A stretch of 64,000 nt of DNA, taken from Afipia sp. P52-10 (GTDB lineage Bacteria > Pseudomonadota > Alphaproteobacteria > Rhizobiales > Xanthobacteraceae). The notes under the pieces are model-generated. The model did no database searches. It had not been told where the DNA came from and saw only the letters and a list, made by a program, of their open reading frames with translations. Location: the NCBI RefSeq assembly GCF_000516555.1, contig NZ_AZSJ01000003.1, positions 381,959 through 445,958 of the forward strand. The letters run 5' to 3'. Within the stretch, counting starts at the first letter, position 1. Each line of letters starts with the position of its first letter. This document shows, piece after piece, positions 52,697-61,547 of the stretch. Position numbers and translations under genes: made by a program.

Positions 52697-54358
52697 CTAC
52701 ATCGCTTGATAGTTAGGTCCGCCACCGCCTTCCGGCGGAACCCAGGTGATGTTGCCGTTCGGGTCCTTGATGTCGCAGGTTTTGCAGTGGACGCAGTTCT
52801 GGGCGTTGATGACGAACTTCTTGTCCGCCCCCTCCTCGACCCACTCATAGACGCCCGCCGGGCAATACCGATTCGAGGGGCCGGCGAATACGTTGAGTTC
52901 GGAGCGCTTCTGCAGATCGAGATCGGCGACGCGCAGGTGGATCGGCTGATCCTCCTCATGGTTGGTGTTCGACAGGAACACCGAGGAGAGCCGGTCGAAG
53001 GTAGTCTTGCCGTCGAACTTCGGCGGGGCGATCGGCGCCGAGTCCTTGGCCGGGACCAGCGTGTCGCGGTCAAGCTTGCCGTGACCGAGCGTACCGAACA
53101 GCGAGAAGCCGAACAGCGTGTTCATCCACATGTCGAAACCGCCGAGACCGACGCCGAGGATCGTGCCGAACTTCGACCAAAGCGGCTTGACGTTGCGGAC
53201 CTTGAACAGGTCCTTGCCGACCGCCGAACCGCGCCAGCCGTTCTCATACTCGACCAGTTCGTCATTGGCGCGACCAGCCGCGAGCGCCGCCGCCACATGC
53301 TCGGCGCCCTGCATGCCGGTGCCCATGGCGTTGTGCACACCCTTGATGCGCGGGACGTTGACGAAGCCGCCAGCGCAGCCGATCAGGGCGCCGCCCTTGA
53401 AGGTCAGGCGCGGCACCGACTGGTAGCCGCCTTCGGTGATCGCGCGCGAGCCGTAGGCCAGGCGCTCGGCGCCCTCGAAGATCGGCGCAACCGACGGGTG
53501 GGTCTTGAAGCGCTGGAATTCCTCGAATGGCGACAGATACGGATCGGTGTAGTTTAGATGCACGACGAAACCGACCGCGATCAAATCGTCGTCGTAGTGG
53601 TAGAGGAACGAACCACCGCCGGTGGACATGTTCAGCGGCCAGCCGAACGAGTGCTGGATCAGGCCCTTCTTGTGCTTGGCTGGATCGATCTGCCAGACCT
53701 CCTTGAGGCCGATGCCGAACTTCGGAGGCTCGCTGTTGGCGTCGAGCGAGAACTTCTTGATCAGTTGCTTGGTCAGACTGCCGCGCGCGCCCTCGGCGAA
53801 CAGAGTGTACTTGCCGAGTAGCTCCATGCCGCGGGTATAGGAATCCTTGTGCTTGCCGTCACGGCCGATGCCCATGTCGCCGGTGGCGATGCCGCGCACT
53901 TCGCCATTGTCGCCGTAGATGACCTCAGCCGCAGCGAAGCCCGGATAGATTTCCACGCCGAGCGCTTCGGCCTTCGCGCCGAGCCAGCGGCAGACCATGC
54001 CGAGCGAGCCGATGTAGCAGTGATGATTGTTCATCAGCGGCGGCATCATGAAATTCGGCAGACGGATCGCGCTGCCCTTCATCATCCAGTAGAAGTGGTC
54101 ATCCTTGACCTGGGTCTTCAGCGGGCAGTCGGGATCCTCCCGCCAATCCGGGATCAGCTTGTCCAGCGAGACGGGATCGATCACCGCACCCGACAGGATA
54201 TGTGCGCCGACTTCGGAACCCTTTTCGACGATCACCACCGACAGCTCGGGGTTGATCTGCTTGAGGCGGATCGCAGCGGAAAGACCCGACGGGCCCGCTC
54301 CGACGATCACCACGTCGAACTCCATGGATTCCCGGGGCGGCAACTCTTCCGTGCTCAT
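52697..54358 (-). CDS. Electron transfer flavoprotein-ubiquinone oxidoreductase
   Basis: 553 residues. It takes electrons from reduced ETF and passes them to ubiquinone at the inner membrane. The FAD-binding VVIVGAGPSGLSAAIRL is near the N-terminus, a ubiquinone-domain stretch follows, and the C-terminal 4Fe-4S cluster uses the Cys in RYCPAGVYEW and the three Cys of NCVHCKTCDI. It would accept electrons from the three acyl-CoA dehydrogenases in this window via ETF, whose own genes are not here. The start at 54358 (MSTEELPPRES) is the conserved N-terminus; the frame extends upstream through unrelated sequence. Confidence 0.95.
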   Translation of the reverse strand: MSTEELPPRESMEFDVVIVGAGPSGLSAAIRLKQINPELSVVIVEKGSEVGAHILSGAVIDPVSLDKLIPDWREDPDCPLKTQVKDDHFYWMMKGSAIRLPNFMMPPLMNNHHCYIGSLGMVCRWLGAKAEALGVEIYPGFAAAEVIYGDNGEVRGIATGDMGIGRDGKHKDSYTRGMELLGKYTLFAEGARGSLTKQLIKKFSLDANSEPPKFGIGLKEVWQIDPAKHKKGLIQHSFGWPLNMSTGGGSFLYHYDDDLIAVGFVVHLNYTDPYLSPFEEFQRFKTHPSVAPIFEGAERLAYGSRAITEGGYQSVPRLTFKGGALIGCAGGFVNVPRIKGVHNAMGTGMQGAEHVAAALAAGRANDELVEYENGWRGSAVGKDLFKVRNVKPLWSKFGTILGVGLGGFDMWMNTLFGFSLFGTLGHGKLDRDTLVPAKDSAPIAPPKFDGKTTFDRLSSVFLSNTNHEEDQPIHLRVADLDLQKRSELNVFAGPSNRYCPAGVYEWVEEGADKKFVINAQNCVHCKTCDIKDPNGNITWVPPEGGGGPNYQAM

Positions 54359-54513
54359 CGTTTCCTCGAACAGTTCTAAAACCTGCCCCCCGTTTTTGAC
54401 GATTTTTGCAGCAATCACAACCTCGGAAATGCAGGAGGGGCATTCCGCAAGGCGGCCAGAGCTGTTTCGTCCACCGAAACGTAGGCCTGCTTCCGCGATT
54501 TTCGCGAGTCCGC

Positions 54514-55710
54514 TCAAGCTGTGCGGGCGCGCGACCAGGCCAGTGCCAACGGGCCCACCGCGATACCCACGGCCAGCACGCAGAACGCCGCAAGCCAGCC
54601 CGATGCGCTCATCGGGCCGCCTGCTGCGTCCAGTGCGACGCCGACGCCCCACGCGCCCAACGCCGACAGGCCGAAACCGACGGTGGAGTGCAGCGCCATG
54701 GTCGCACCGCGGAAGGCCGGATCGGCGGCGCCGGTCATGCCGGCGGTTAGTGCGCCCGAATCCGCCGGAACCGTCATCGCATAGAGCAGGATCAGCACCA
54801 GCAGCAGCAGCGGCGACGCGCCCGCGAAAAGTCCGATCGCCACCGCGATTAGCGCTGAAGCCAGCATCGCCACGCTGATCGCCCGATGCCGGCCAAATCG
54901 CAGCGCCGCCTCGTTGCCGAGAATGCTGGCGGGCATCGCCAGCGCCGTGAACAATACGCTGACCGCGATCGGGCCCAGCAGCGCGTTGTCTGCATTCTGT
55001 GCAGCGACGAAAGTCCAGAAGCCGACGATCCAGGTGCGGATGCCGTACAGTTCAAAGCAATGCGAACCGTAGCCGAGGATGTAACCGAGCGCGGTGCGAT
55101 TGCGGAATACCGGCGAGAAGTCGAGCAGTTTTGCGTTCACCAGCGCGGGCCGGTGCGGCGCCATCAGGATGCAGGTGACGATCATTGCCAGCGGCCCGAG
55201 GCCGGTGACGAGGAACGCGGCGCGCCAGCCGAGCCCGTCCGCGACCAGTTGCGCGACCAGAAACGAGAGCCCGACACCGAACGAGAAGCTCGACGTGTAG
55301 AAGGTCACCGCGCGCGAACTGTCTCCCGGCGGCAGGCGGTCGGTGAGCGCCTTCAGCCCCGGCATGTAGGCGCCGGCAAAGCCGATGCCGGCAAGCGCCC
55401 ACAGCGCAGTTGCAGAGACAAGCCCGTCAGCGAACAGGCCAAAGGCAATCGTCGCCAGCGCACTCAGAAGCGACCCGCACAACAGGACGAGCCGTCCGTC
55501 GATACGGTCGGTCAGCGTCGTCAGTACGGGAACAGCGAGCATATAGCCGAACGCATAGCCGCTCGCCATCAGCCCGGCCTCACTTCCGGAGAGCTTCCAT
55601 AGCGGCATTAGATGCTGCGCCATAATGGCCGGCACGACCACATGCGGCAGCAGGTTGCCGATCTGGCCGATGCACATGGCGACGATCAATGATCTTCCGG
55701 AAAGCCCCAC
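54514..55710 (-). CDS. MFS transporter
   Basis: 398 residues with 12 predicted helices. The start is uncertain: a GTG at 55710 (VGLSGRSLIVAMCIGQIG) with GCGGGGA upstream gives a normal MFS length. The in-frame ATG at 55782 and the long extension to 56004, which would overlap the divergent glycosylase gene, add unconserved residues. Substrate unknown. It precedes the ETF-ubiquinone oxidoreductase gene's strand neighbourhood but is probably transcribed on its own. Confidence 0.78.
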   Translation of the reverse strand: MGLSGRSLIVAMCIGQIGNLLPHVVVPAIMAQHLMPLWKLSGSEAGLMASGYAFGYMLAVPVLTTLTDRIDGRLVLLCGSLLSALATIAFGLFADGLVSATALWALAGIGFAGAYMPGLKALTDRLPPGDSSRAVTFYTSSFSFGVGLSFLVAQLVADGLGWRAAFLVTGLGPLAMIVTCILMAPHRPALVNAKLLDFSPVFRNRTALGYILGYGSHCFELYGIRTWIVGFWTFVAAQNADNALLGPIAVSVLFTALAMPASILGNEAALRFGRHRAISVAMLASALIAVAIGLFAGASPLLLLVLILLYAMTVPADSGALTAGMTGAADPAFRGATMALHSTVGFGLSALGAWGVGVALDAAGGPMSASGWLAAFCVLAVGIAVGPLALAWSRARTA

Positions 55711-55878
55711 CCCATCCCCGCCCGATACGAATTTTCTTGTCCGCAACACTACTGGAGCACAGCCTTCCCGCCATTCCCGCATCGGCAGGACTGCCATGCC
55801 GGCACACGTAATCCAGCCCCGCTGTCCACAGACTCGCTCCTTGCTGCGGCCACATGCCTGTCTCATAAGACGAGGGTC

Positions 55879-56715
55879 ATGATGCCCGAGCGCCTTCCCA
55901 CCCTGCAGGAACTGCTGGCCTTCTACGTGGAGGCGGGGGTCGATTGCGCGCTGGAAGAAACACCGGTCAATCGCCTCGCCGACGAGGTGGTCTCCCCGCC
56001 GCAACCGACGTTGACAAGCGAGCGGAGCCTGCCGGAGCGGACCTTGCCGCCAGTGCCTGCGTCTGCACGGACCGTCCCTGCGGCTGCGGCGGCGGCAACA
56101 CCGCCTGACGCCGCGATCATGGCTGCGCGTGAGGCAGCCGGCACCGCCGCCACCCTCGACGAGTTGCGGGCCTTGCTTGATGCCTTCGACGGCTGCGCGC
56201 TGAAGTTCACCGCCTCACGGCTGGTGTTTGCCGACGGCAATCCGCAGGCCCGGCTGATGCTGGTCGGCGAAGCGCCGGGCCGCGACGAGGATATCGCCGG
56301 CCTACCGTTCGTCGGCCGGTCCGGCAAGCTGCTCGACCGGATGCTGGCGGCGATCGGCCTCGACCGCACCAGCGTCTACATCGCCAACATCATTCCCTGG
56401 CGTCCGCCCGGCAACCGCACGCCGACGCCGCAGGAAACGCAGATTTGTCTGCCGTTCATCCGTCGTCAGATCGAGCTGGTGAACCCGGACGTGCTGGTCT
56501 GCCTCGGCAATCCATCGAGCCAGGGTATCCTCAACACCCGCGAAGGCATCATGCGCACACGCGGCCGCTGGCGCGACTATGACACCGGCACCCGCACGAT
56601 CCAGGCGATGCCGACCTTCCATCCGGCCTATCTGCTGCGTTCGCCCGCCTACAAGCGCCTGGCCTGGCAGGACCTGCGGGCCATCAGAAAGGCACTGGCG
56701 GCGGCCACATCCTGA
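55879..56715 (+). CDS. Uracil-DNA glycosylase, family 4-like, with a reduced Fe-S site
   Basis: 278 residues. The first 100 form a Pro/Ala-rich extension. The catalytic domain has motif A VGEAPGRDED, the middle loop FVGRSGKLLDRML and motif B HPAYLLR of family 4 enzymes, which excise uracil from DNA. Aligned with the Thermus enzyme, two of the four Fe-S cysteines are replaced: the first Cys of the CxxC pair (here DGCALKF) and the Cys of the KCRPP motif (here PWRPP). The fourth (TQIC) remains. The cluster may be lost or rearranged. It is followed by an ASCH gene in the same direction. Confidence 0.87.
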   Translation: MMPERLPTLQELLAFYVEAGVDCALEETPVNRLADEVVSPPQPTLTSERSLPERTLPPVPASARTVPAAAAAATPPDAAIMAAREAAGTAATLDELRALLDAFDGCALKFTASRLVFADGNPQARLMLVGEAPGRDEDIAGLPFVGRSGKLLDRMLAAIGLDRTSVYIANIIPWRPPGNRTPTPQETQICLPFIRRQIELVNPDVLVCLGNPSSQGILNTREGIMRTRGRWRDYDTGTRTIQAMPTFHPAYLLRSPAYKRLAWQDLRAIRKALAAATS

Positions 56716-56741
56716 CAGCCCGATCACGCCGCGGCCTGGCG

Positions 56742-57134
56742 ATGACGACCATCCCTCCCCATTGCCAAGGCCTCCGCTCCTTCGCATTCGGCGACAGTCC
56801 GGATCTCGCCGACGAACTGCTCGACCTGGTCCTGCGCGGCCGCAAAACTGCGACCTGCAGCACCGAGGACGAACCGAACACGTCTGCGCCGGGGGAACAG
56901 TGGATCGTCCTCGACGGTCGAGGGCGGCCGCGGTGCATCATCGAAACGATTGAGATCATCTACCGCCGCGATTGCGACCTCGATGGCCAGTTCGCCTACG
57001 AAGAAGGCGACCGCAGCCTCGACCCCTGGCGAGACGGGCATCGCAATGACTTCAGCCGCCAGGGACGCTTCAGCGAAACCATGATACTCATGTGCGAGCG
57101 GTTCCGCCTCGTCGAGGTTCTGGACGGCGCGTGA
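56742..57134 (+). CDS. ASCH domain protein
   Basis: 130 residues of the ASCH fold (LRSFAFGDSPDLADELLDLVLRGRKTATCST; GEQWIVLDGRGRPRCIIET). ASCH proteins are RNA-binding-like modules, some with amidohydrolase or RNA-modification roles. It follows the uracil-DNA glycosylase after 26 nt and may share its transcript. Its stop is 1 nt from the convergent gene at 57136. Confidence 0.82.
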   Translation: MTTIPPHCQGLRSFAFGDSPDLADELLDLVLRGRKTATCSTEDEPNTSAPGEQWIVLDGRGRPRCIIETIEIIYRRDCDLDGQFAYEEGDRSLDPWRDGHRNDFSRQGRFSETMILMCERFRLVEVLDGA

Positions 57135-57135
57135 G

Positions 57136-58023
57136 CTACAGCCGCGCCTGCTTGCCGAGCGCGTTCTCATACACCTTGATGACGGAGGTGGAGTCGTCCT
57201 GGCCGAATCCCATGCCGCGCGCGAGCCGCATCAGGTTCAGCACCTGCGGCGCCACCATGCCCGGCACGCCATGTTCGGTGGCGAGATCGACCGCGAGACC
57301 AAGATCCTTATAGGCGAGGTCCAGCGCGAAGCTCGGCTCGAACTTGCCCTGCATGGCCCGTGTCGTCACGCCGCGAAAGGCGCTGGAATTGCCGGAGCCG
57401 TTCGAGATCACCTCGACGATCTTGCCGAGATCGGCACCGGCCATCTTCGCCATCATCATGCCTTCGGCAGCGACCGCCGAGTTGCACAGCGCCAGCATGT
57501 TGTTGATCAGCTTGGCGACCGATGCCGAGCCGTGCGGTCCGGTATGTACGACCAGCGCGCCGATCGACGACAGTAACGGCCGCTGGCGATCCACCGCCGC
57601 TTCATCGCCGCCGCAGATGATGGTGAGCGTGCCATCGGTCGCCTTGATGACGCCGCCGGTCACGGGCGCCTCGATCAACGTGACGCCTTTCGCCGCCAAC
57701 AATTCGCCGAGGCGCTTGATCACCGAGGGCGCGTTGGTGGAGAGGTCGATCACCGTCGTTCCCGCCTTTGCATGCTCGGCGATACCACCGGGACCGGCCA
57801 CCACCGCCTCCACATGCTTCGGTGTCGGCAACGACATCATTACCACCTCGCTGGAGGAGGCGATGTCGGCCACGCTCGCGCCACGCTTGGCCCCGGCCTT
57901 GATGCAGGCCTCGATCGCCTTCGCATCGAGATCGAACACCGTAACCTCGTGGTTCGACTTGGCGACGATGTTCCGCGACATCGGTCCGCCCATCGCGCCG
58001 ACGCCGATAAATCCGACCTTCAT
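57136..58023 (-). CDS. NAD(P)-dependent oxidoreductase, 3-hydroxyisobutyrate dehydrogenase family
   Basis: 295 residues: N-terminal Rossmann domain (KVGFIGVGAMGGPMSRN), substrate motif APVTGGVIKATDGTLTIICGG and the catalytic Lys in AKLINNMLALCNS. Members oxidise or reduce beta-hydroxyacids such as 3-hydroxyisobutyrate, tartronate semialdehyde or glyoxylate. It starts a second catabolic island with two Bug receptors, an SDR and an M20 amidohydrolase. The ATG at 58023 has GGGGAGG upstream. Confidence 0.88.
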   Translation of the reverse strand: MKVGFIGVGAMGGPMSRNIVAKSNHEVTVFDLDAKAIEACIKAGAKRGASVADIASSSEVVMMSLPTPKHVEAVVAGPGGIAEHAKAGTTVIDLSTNAPSVIKRLGELLAAKGVTLIEAPVTGGVIKATDGTLTIICGGDEAAVDRQRPLLSSIGALVVHTGPHGSASVAKLINNMLALCNSAVAAEGMMMAKMAGADLGKIVEVISNGSGNSSAFRGVTTRAMQGKFEPSFALDLAYKDLGLAVDLATEHGVPGMVAPQVLNLMRLARGMGFGQDDSTSVIKVYENALGKQARL

Positions 58024-58188
58024 GACAACGCCTCCCCTTTTTTCATTGTCGCCGTGCGAAGGACCATCGCACGCCGTCACCATAGATCACCTGAGCGAAA
58101 CGAGCCCGGCAAGCGGCAAATTGAAGAGGCGATATGGCACGGCGAGCTTGCGCCCGCCGATGCCTGATCGATAGTCCCTCGACCGCCG

Positions 58189-59181
58189 TTACTGCGGCGT
58201 CAAGTTGAGGCTGGCCAGAATCTTCAGGAGCTGCGGCGACTCCTCGGTGTAGATCTTCCGCGTTTCCTCGTAACCGATGGGCTTGTGGATCGCGAAACTG
58301 GACAGCGCCGTCTGGGTCTTCTCGTCCTGACCCGCGGCGACCATCAGCGCCGACAGCTTCCGCACGATCTCGTCGGGCAGCCCCGCCGGCGCCGACAACA
58401 GCCCGGCAAAGCCGCGCAGGCCGAACAGCGGCGAGGTCGCACCCTGATCCTGCAAGGGCTTCACATCCGGCAACGCCCGGATCGGCAGACCAGACGTGCC
58501 GATGATCTTGCCGCGCCCGGCCTGCAGCACCGGCAGCGCGGCGACGTAGCTGCCGGCCGCCGCATCGATCGACTGGCTCGCCAGATCCGCCCACATCGGC
58601 GCTTCGCCGCGGTAATGCACCGGCTCGATGTTGGTGCCGAACTGCTTGTTGAGCTCGACCGCGGCGGTGTGACCGGTCGTCCCTGCGCCGAACGTACCGA
58701 TGCTGACCTTGTCGCTCTTCTTTGCGTAGTCGATGAATTCCTTGAGGTTGGTCGCGCCGCATTTCGCACTCACGACGATCGGAACGCCCTCGGAGATGAT
58801 GCCGGCGACCAGCACGAAATCCTTATCCGGATCATATGGCAGATCCTTGAACAACACACGGTTGTTGATGAGCGCTGAGCCTATCGACAGCATGAAGGTG
58901 TAGCCGTCCGGCGCCGAGCGCTTCACCTCGGTCGCGCCAACGATACCGCCCGCACCCGACTTGTTCTCGACCACCACCGGCTGACCGAGCTGCTTGCCGA
59001 TATATTCGCCATAGGCACGCGCGATCATGTCGGTCTGGCCGCCGACCGGATACGGCACGATGATCTTGATCGGCTTGCTCGGCCAACCCGTTTGCGCCTT
59101 GGCCTGCGAGCCAAGAAGCGGCACCGCAGCCAGTGCGGCGCCCGCGCCGAGCAAACCGCGGCGCGTCCAATCGAAAGACAT
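58189..59181 (-). CDS. Bug-type substrate-binding protein (second island)
   Basis: 330 residues, Tat-like signal (WTRRGLLGAGAALAAVPLLG) and loops VPYPVGGQTDMIARAYGEYIG and ENKSGAGGIVGATEV. It differs clearly from the four receptors at 32-37 kb (YPVGGQTD against YAPGGASD) but closely resembles the one at 59401. No TctA/TctB is adjacent, so it must share a permease encoded elsewhere or serve as a sensor. The start at 59181 has AGGGAA upstream. Confidence 0.92.
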   Translation of the reverse strand: MSFDWTRRGLLGAGAALAAVPLLGSQAKAQTGWPSKPIKIIVPYPVGGQTDMIARAYGEYIGKQLGQPVVVENKSGAGGIVGATEVKRSAPDGYTFMLSIGSALINNRVLFKDLPYDPDKDFVLVAGIISEGVPIVVSAKCGATNLKEFIDYAKKSDKVSIGTFGAGTTGHTAAVELNKQFGTNIEPVHYRGEAPMWADLASQSIDAAAGSYVAALPVLQAGRGKIIGTSGLPIRALPDVKPLQDQGATSPLFGLRGFAGLLSAPAGLPDEIVRKLSALMVAAGQDEKTQTALSSFAIHKPIGYEETRKIYTEESPQLLKILASLNLTPQ

Positions 59182-59345
59182 GTCCTGTTCCCTTCCCTTT
59201 CTGAGCACCTTCGTTGAGGCACATGGCGGTTGATCCGCCCTTTCCTGACTGCTCCTGCCGGGCAACGTGGGCCGCCTGCGGCTCAAGATGGAGGATCAGA
59301 GTTCAGGCCGAAGGATTGCGCAAGCTTACAAAACGAAGAGGATAC

Positions 59346-59372
59346 GAAAACGGCGGGCTCACGGCCCGCCGT
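59346..59372 (-). terminator. Intrinsic terminator of the Bug gene at 59401
   Basis: A 9-bp stem ACGGCGGGC/GCCCGCCGT with a 5-nt loop; on the minus strand it runs into UUUUCG. It lies 29 nt after the stop. Confidence 0.9.
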
Positions 59373-59400
59373 CGATCGCTAATCCGCCCTTGTCTATTCA

Positions 59401-60393
59401 TCATTGTGGGGTCAGGTTGAGGGCGGACAGGAACTTCAGCGTCAGCGGCGCCTCTTCCTTGTAGATAGTCTGCGTCTCCTCGTAACCGACCGGCTTGTCG
59501 ATGGCGAAATTCGAGAGGGCCGTCTGGGTCTTCTCGTCCTTTCCGGCCGCGACCATCAAGTCAGAGAGCTTCTTCACGATCTCCATCGACGTCCCCGCCG
59601 GCGCCGACAGCACGCCGCTGAACCCGCGCAAGGTGAAGAGCTTCGAGGTCGCCCCCTGTTCCTTGAACGTTTTCACGTCCGGCGCCATGCTGATGGACCG
59701 TCCGATCGCGCCAACCACCTTGCCGCGTCCGGCCTGCAGCACCGGCAGCGCGGCGACGTAGCTGCCGATGCCACCCTCGATCGACTGGCTTGCGACATCG
59801 GCCCACATCGGCGCCTCACCACGATAATGCACCGCCTCGATGTTGGTGCCGTATTCCGTGTTGAGCTCGGCGATCGCCATATGCGCGGTGGTGCCGGCCC
59901 CATAAGTTCCGACGCTGATCTTGTCGCTTTTCTTGGCGTAGTCGATGAATTCCTTGAGATTGGTCGCTTTGGTTTTCTCGCTGGCGACGAGCGGAACGCC
60001 CTGGCTGGTGATCGCGGAAATCAGGATGAAGTCCTTGTCCGGATCATAGGGCAGTTCCTTGAACAACACGCGGTTGTTGATCAGCGGCGAGCCGATCGAC
60101 AGCATCAGCGTATAGCCGTCCGGCGCTGCGCGCTTGACCTCCGTCGCGCCAACGATACCGCCGGCTCCCGACTTGTTCTCGACGATCACCGTCTGGCCGA
60201 GCTGGCGGCCAATGTATTCGCCATATGCGCGGGCGATCATATCGGTCTGCCCGCCGACCGGATACGGCACGACGATCCGGATCGGCTTGTTCGGCCAGCC
60301 CGCCTGCGCTCTCGCCCCTCCACCGATGATCGGCAACGCCGCTGCTGCTGCGCCCGTGACAAGCAAACGCCGTCGGGTCACGTCCAAAGACAT
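59401..60393 (-). CDS. Bug-type substrate-binding protein (paralogue of 58189)
   Basis: 330 residues with a Tat-like signal (VTRRRLLVTGAAAAALPIIGG) and the same YPVGGQTDMIARAYGEYIG loop as the preceding copy. Most residues are shared between the two across their whole length, including the C-terminal LNLTPQ. It ends in its own terminator, so the second copy at 58189 is transcribed separately. Divergence is greatest in the mid-domain (AITSQGVPLVASEKTKATN against the other copy), a possible sign of ligand diversification. Confidence 0.92.
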   Translation of the reverse strand: MSLDVTRRRLLVTGAAAAALPIIGGGARAQAGWPNKPIRIVVPYPVGGQTDMIARAYGEYIGRQLGQTVIVENKSGAGGIVGATEVKRAAPDGYTLMLSIGSPLINNRVLFKELPYDPDKDFILISAITSQGVPLVASEKTKATNLKEFIDYAKKSDKISVGTYGAGTTAHMAIAELNTEYGTNIEAVHYRGEAPMWADVASQSIEGGIGSYVAALPVLQAGRGKVVGAIGRSISMAPDVKTFKEQGATSKLFTLRGFSGVLSAPAGTSMEIVKKLSDLMVAAGKDEKTQTALSNFAIDKPVGYEETQTIYKEEAPLTLKFLSALNLTPQ

Positions 60394-60573
60394 GCTTCTG
60401 TTTCCTTCCGTTTGTACTGAAATGCCTACGTTGAGGCGTGACGGTTGGCCCGTTCTTCGCTAATGCGGCGCGGATCAAAGTCGTTCAGGCCGCTTCGCGC
60501 AAGTGCGCGTACCGCCCAGACACGTCATTCGCGACCCTTGGTCGCGGGCACGCCTGCGCACCCCGCGAAATGT

Positions 60574-60613
60574 CAGGTCCGCCGGGCGGTAGCGCTCGCG
60601 CCCGGCGGACCTG
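60574..60613 (-). terminator. Strong 15-bp stem-loop downstream of the SDR gene
   Basis: CAGGTCCGCCGGGCG (60574-60588) pairs perfectly with CGCCCGGCGGACCTG (60599-60613) around a 10-nt loop. Read on the minus strand it begins 53 nt after the SDR stop and is followed by ACATTTCG, a short U-run. It is probably a terminator, unusually long and GC-rich, between the SDR and the receptor at 59401. Confidence 0.6.
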
Positions 60614-60666
60614 GTTTGCTTGATATGAGACCGCCTCTGACACCTGCGCTCAATGATCGCCACTGG

Positions 60667-61482
60667 TTATTGCGGAGGCGGAGCGCGGCGCACGCTGCCT
60701 GAGGTGATGCCGCCGTCGATCACCAACTCCGAGCCGGTGACGTAACGCGAGGCATCGGAGGCCAGGAACAGGACGCCATTGGCAATGTCCTGCGCCTCGC
60801 CGGCGAAGCCAAGCGGCACACCGGCCTTGGCAAGCTCCTCCGCCCGCATCGGCGCATTGTGACCCATGCCGGCGGCCTCGCGCGGGATCTTGCCCCAGAT
60901 CGGCGTGTCGATGATCCCCGGATGCACCGAGTTGACGCGGATGCCGTCATTGGCGCCGGCGCATTCCATCGCGATCGACTTGGCGAACAGCCGCACGCCA
61001 CCCTTGGTGGCACAGTAGCCTGCCAGCGTCGGGGAACCACGCAGACCCGCCACCGACGACATCATCACGATCGAGCCGCCGCCAGCGCGGCGCATCGCCG
61101 GGATGCAATATTTCACCGAGAGGAATACACCGTCGAGGTTGATCGCGGTTTGCCGCCGCCAGTCCGCCAGCGTCATCTCGAGAATGGTTGGAGCGCCGAT
61201 GCCAATGCCTGCGTTTGAGACGAGCACGTCGAGACGCTTGAAGCGCTTCTCGATCTCGGCGACGATTTCAGCCCAGCGGGCCTCGTCGGTGACGTCCTGG
61301 CGGAGGTAGATCGCCTCGCCGCCGGCACCCGCGATCGCCTTGACCACGCTGTCGCCGCCGCGATCGTCGATGTCGGTGACGACGACCTTCGCGCCTTCCC
61401 GCGCCAGCGTCATCGCGCATGCCGCACCGATGCCGGACGCGCCGCCGGTGACCAGCGCGACCTTGCCCTCAACCTGTCCCAT
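60667..61482 (-). CDS. Short-chain dehydrogenase/reductase
   Basis: 271-residue classical SDR: cofactor motif LVTGGASGIGAACAMTLA, acidic loop TDIDDRGG (NAD preference), the NAG strand (VLVSNAGIGIG), catalytic Ser (MMSSVAGLRG) and YxxxK (YCATK), unlike the SDR at 29059. The tail DGGITSGSVRR is typical. It likely oxidises a hydroxyacid or alcohol in the island with the Bug receptors and M20 hydrolase. Confidence 0.92.
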   Translation of the reverse strand: MGQVEGKVALVTGGASGIGAACAMTLAREGAKVVVTDIDDRGGDSVVKAIAGAGGEAIYLRQDVTDEARWAEIVAEIEKRFKRLDVLVSNAGIGIGAPTILEMTLADWRRQTAINLDGVFLSVKYCIPAMRRAGGGSIVMMSSVAGLRGSPTLAGYCATKGGVRLFAKSIAMECAGANDGIRVNSVHPGIIDTPIWGKIPREAAGMGHNAPMRAEELAKAGVPLGFAGEAQDIANGVLFLASDASRYVTGSELVIDGGITSGSVRRAPPPQ

Positions 61483-61547
61483 CGTCTTCTCCCACATGTT
61501 GATTCCAGCCTTGCGATCGCAGGCCGGCTACTTCTGAATTGCGCAGA

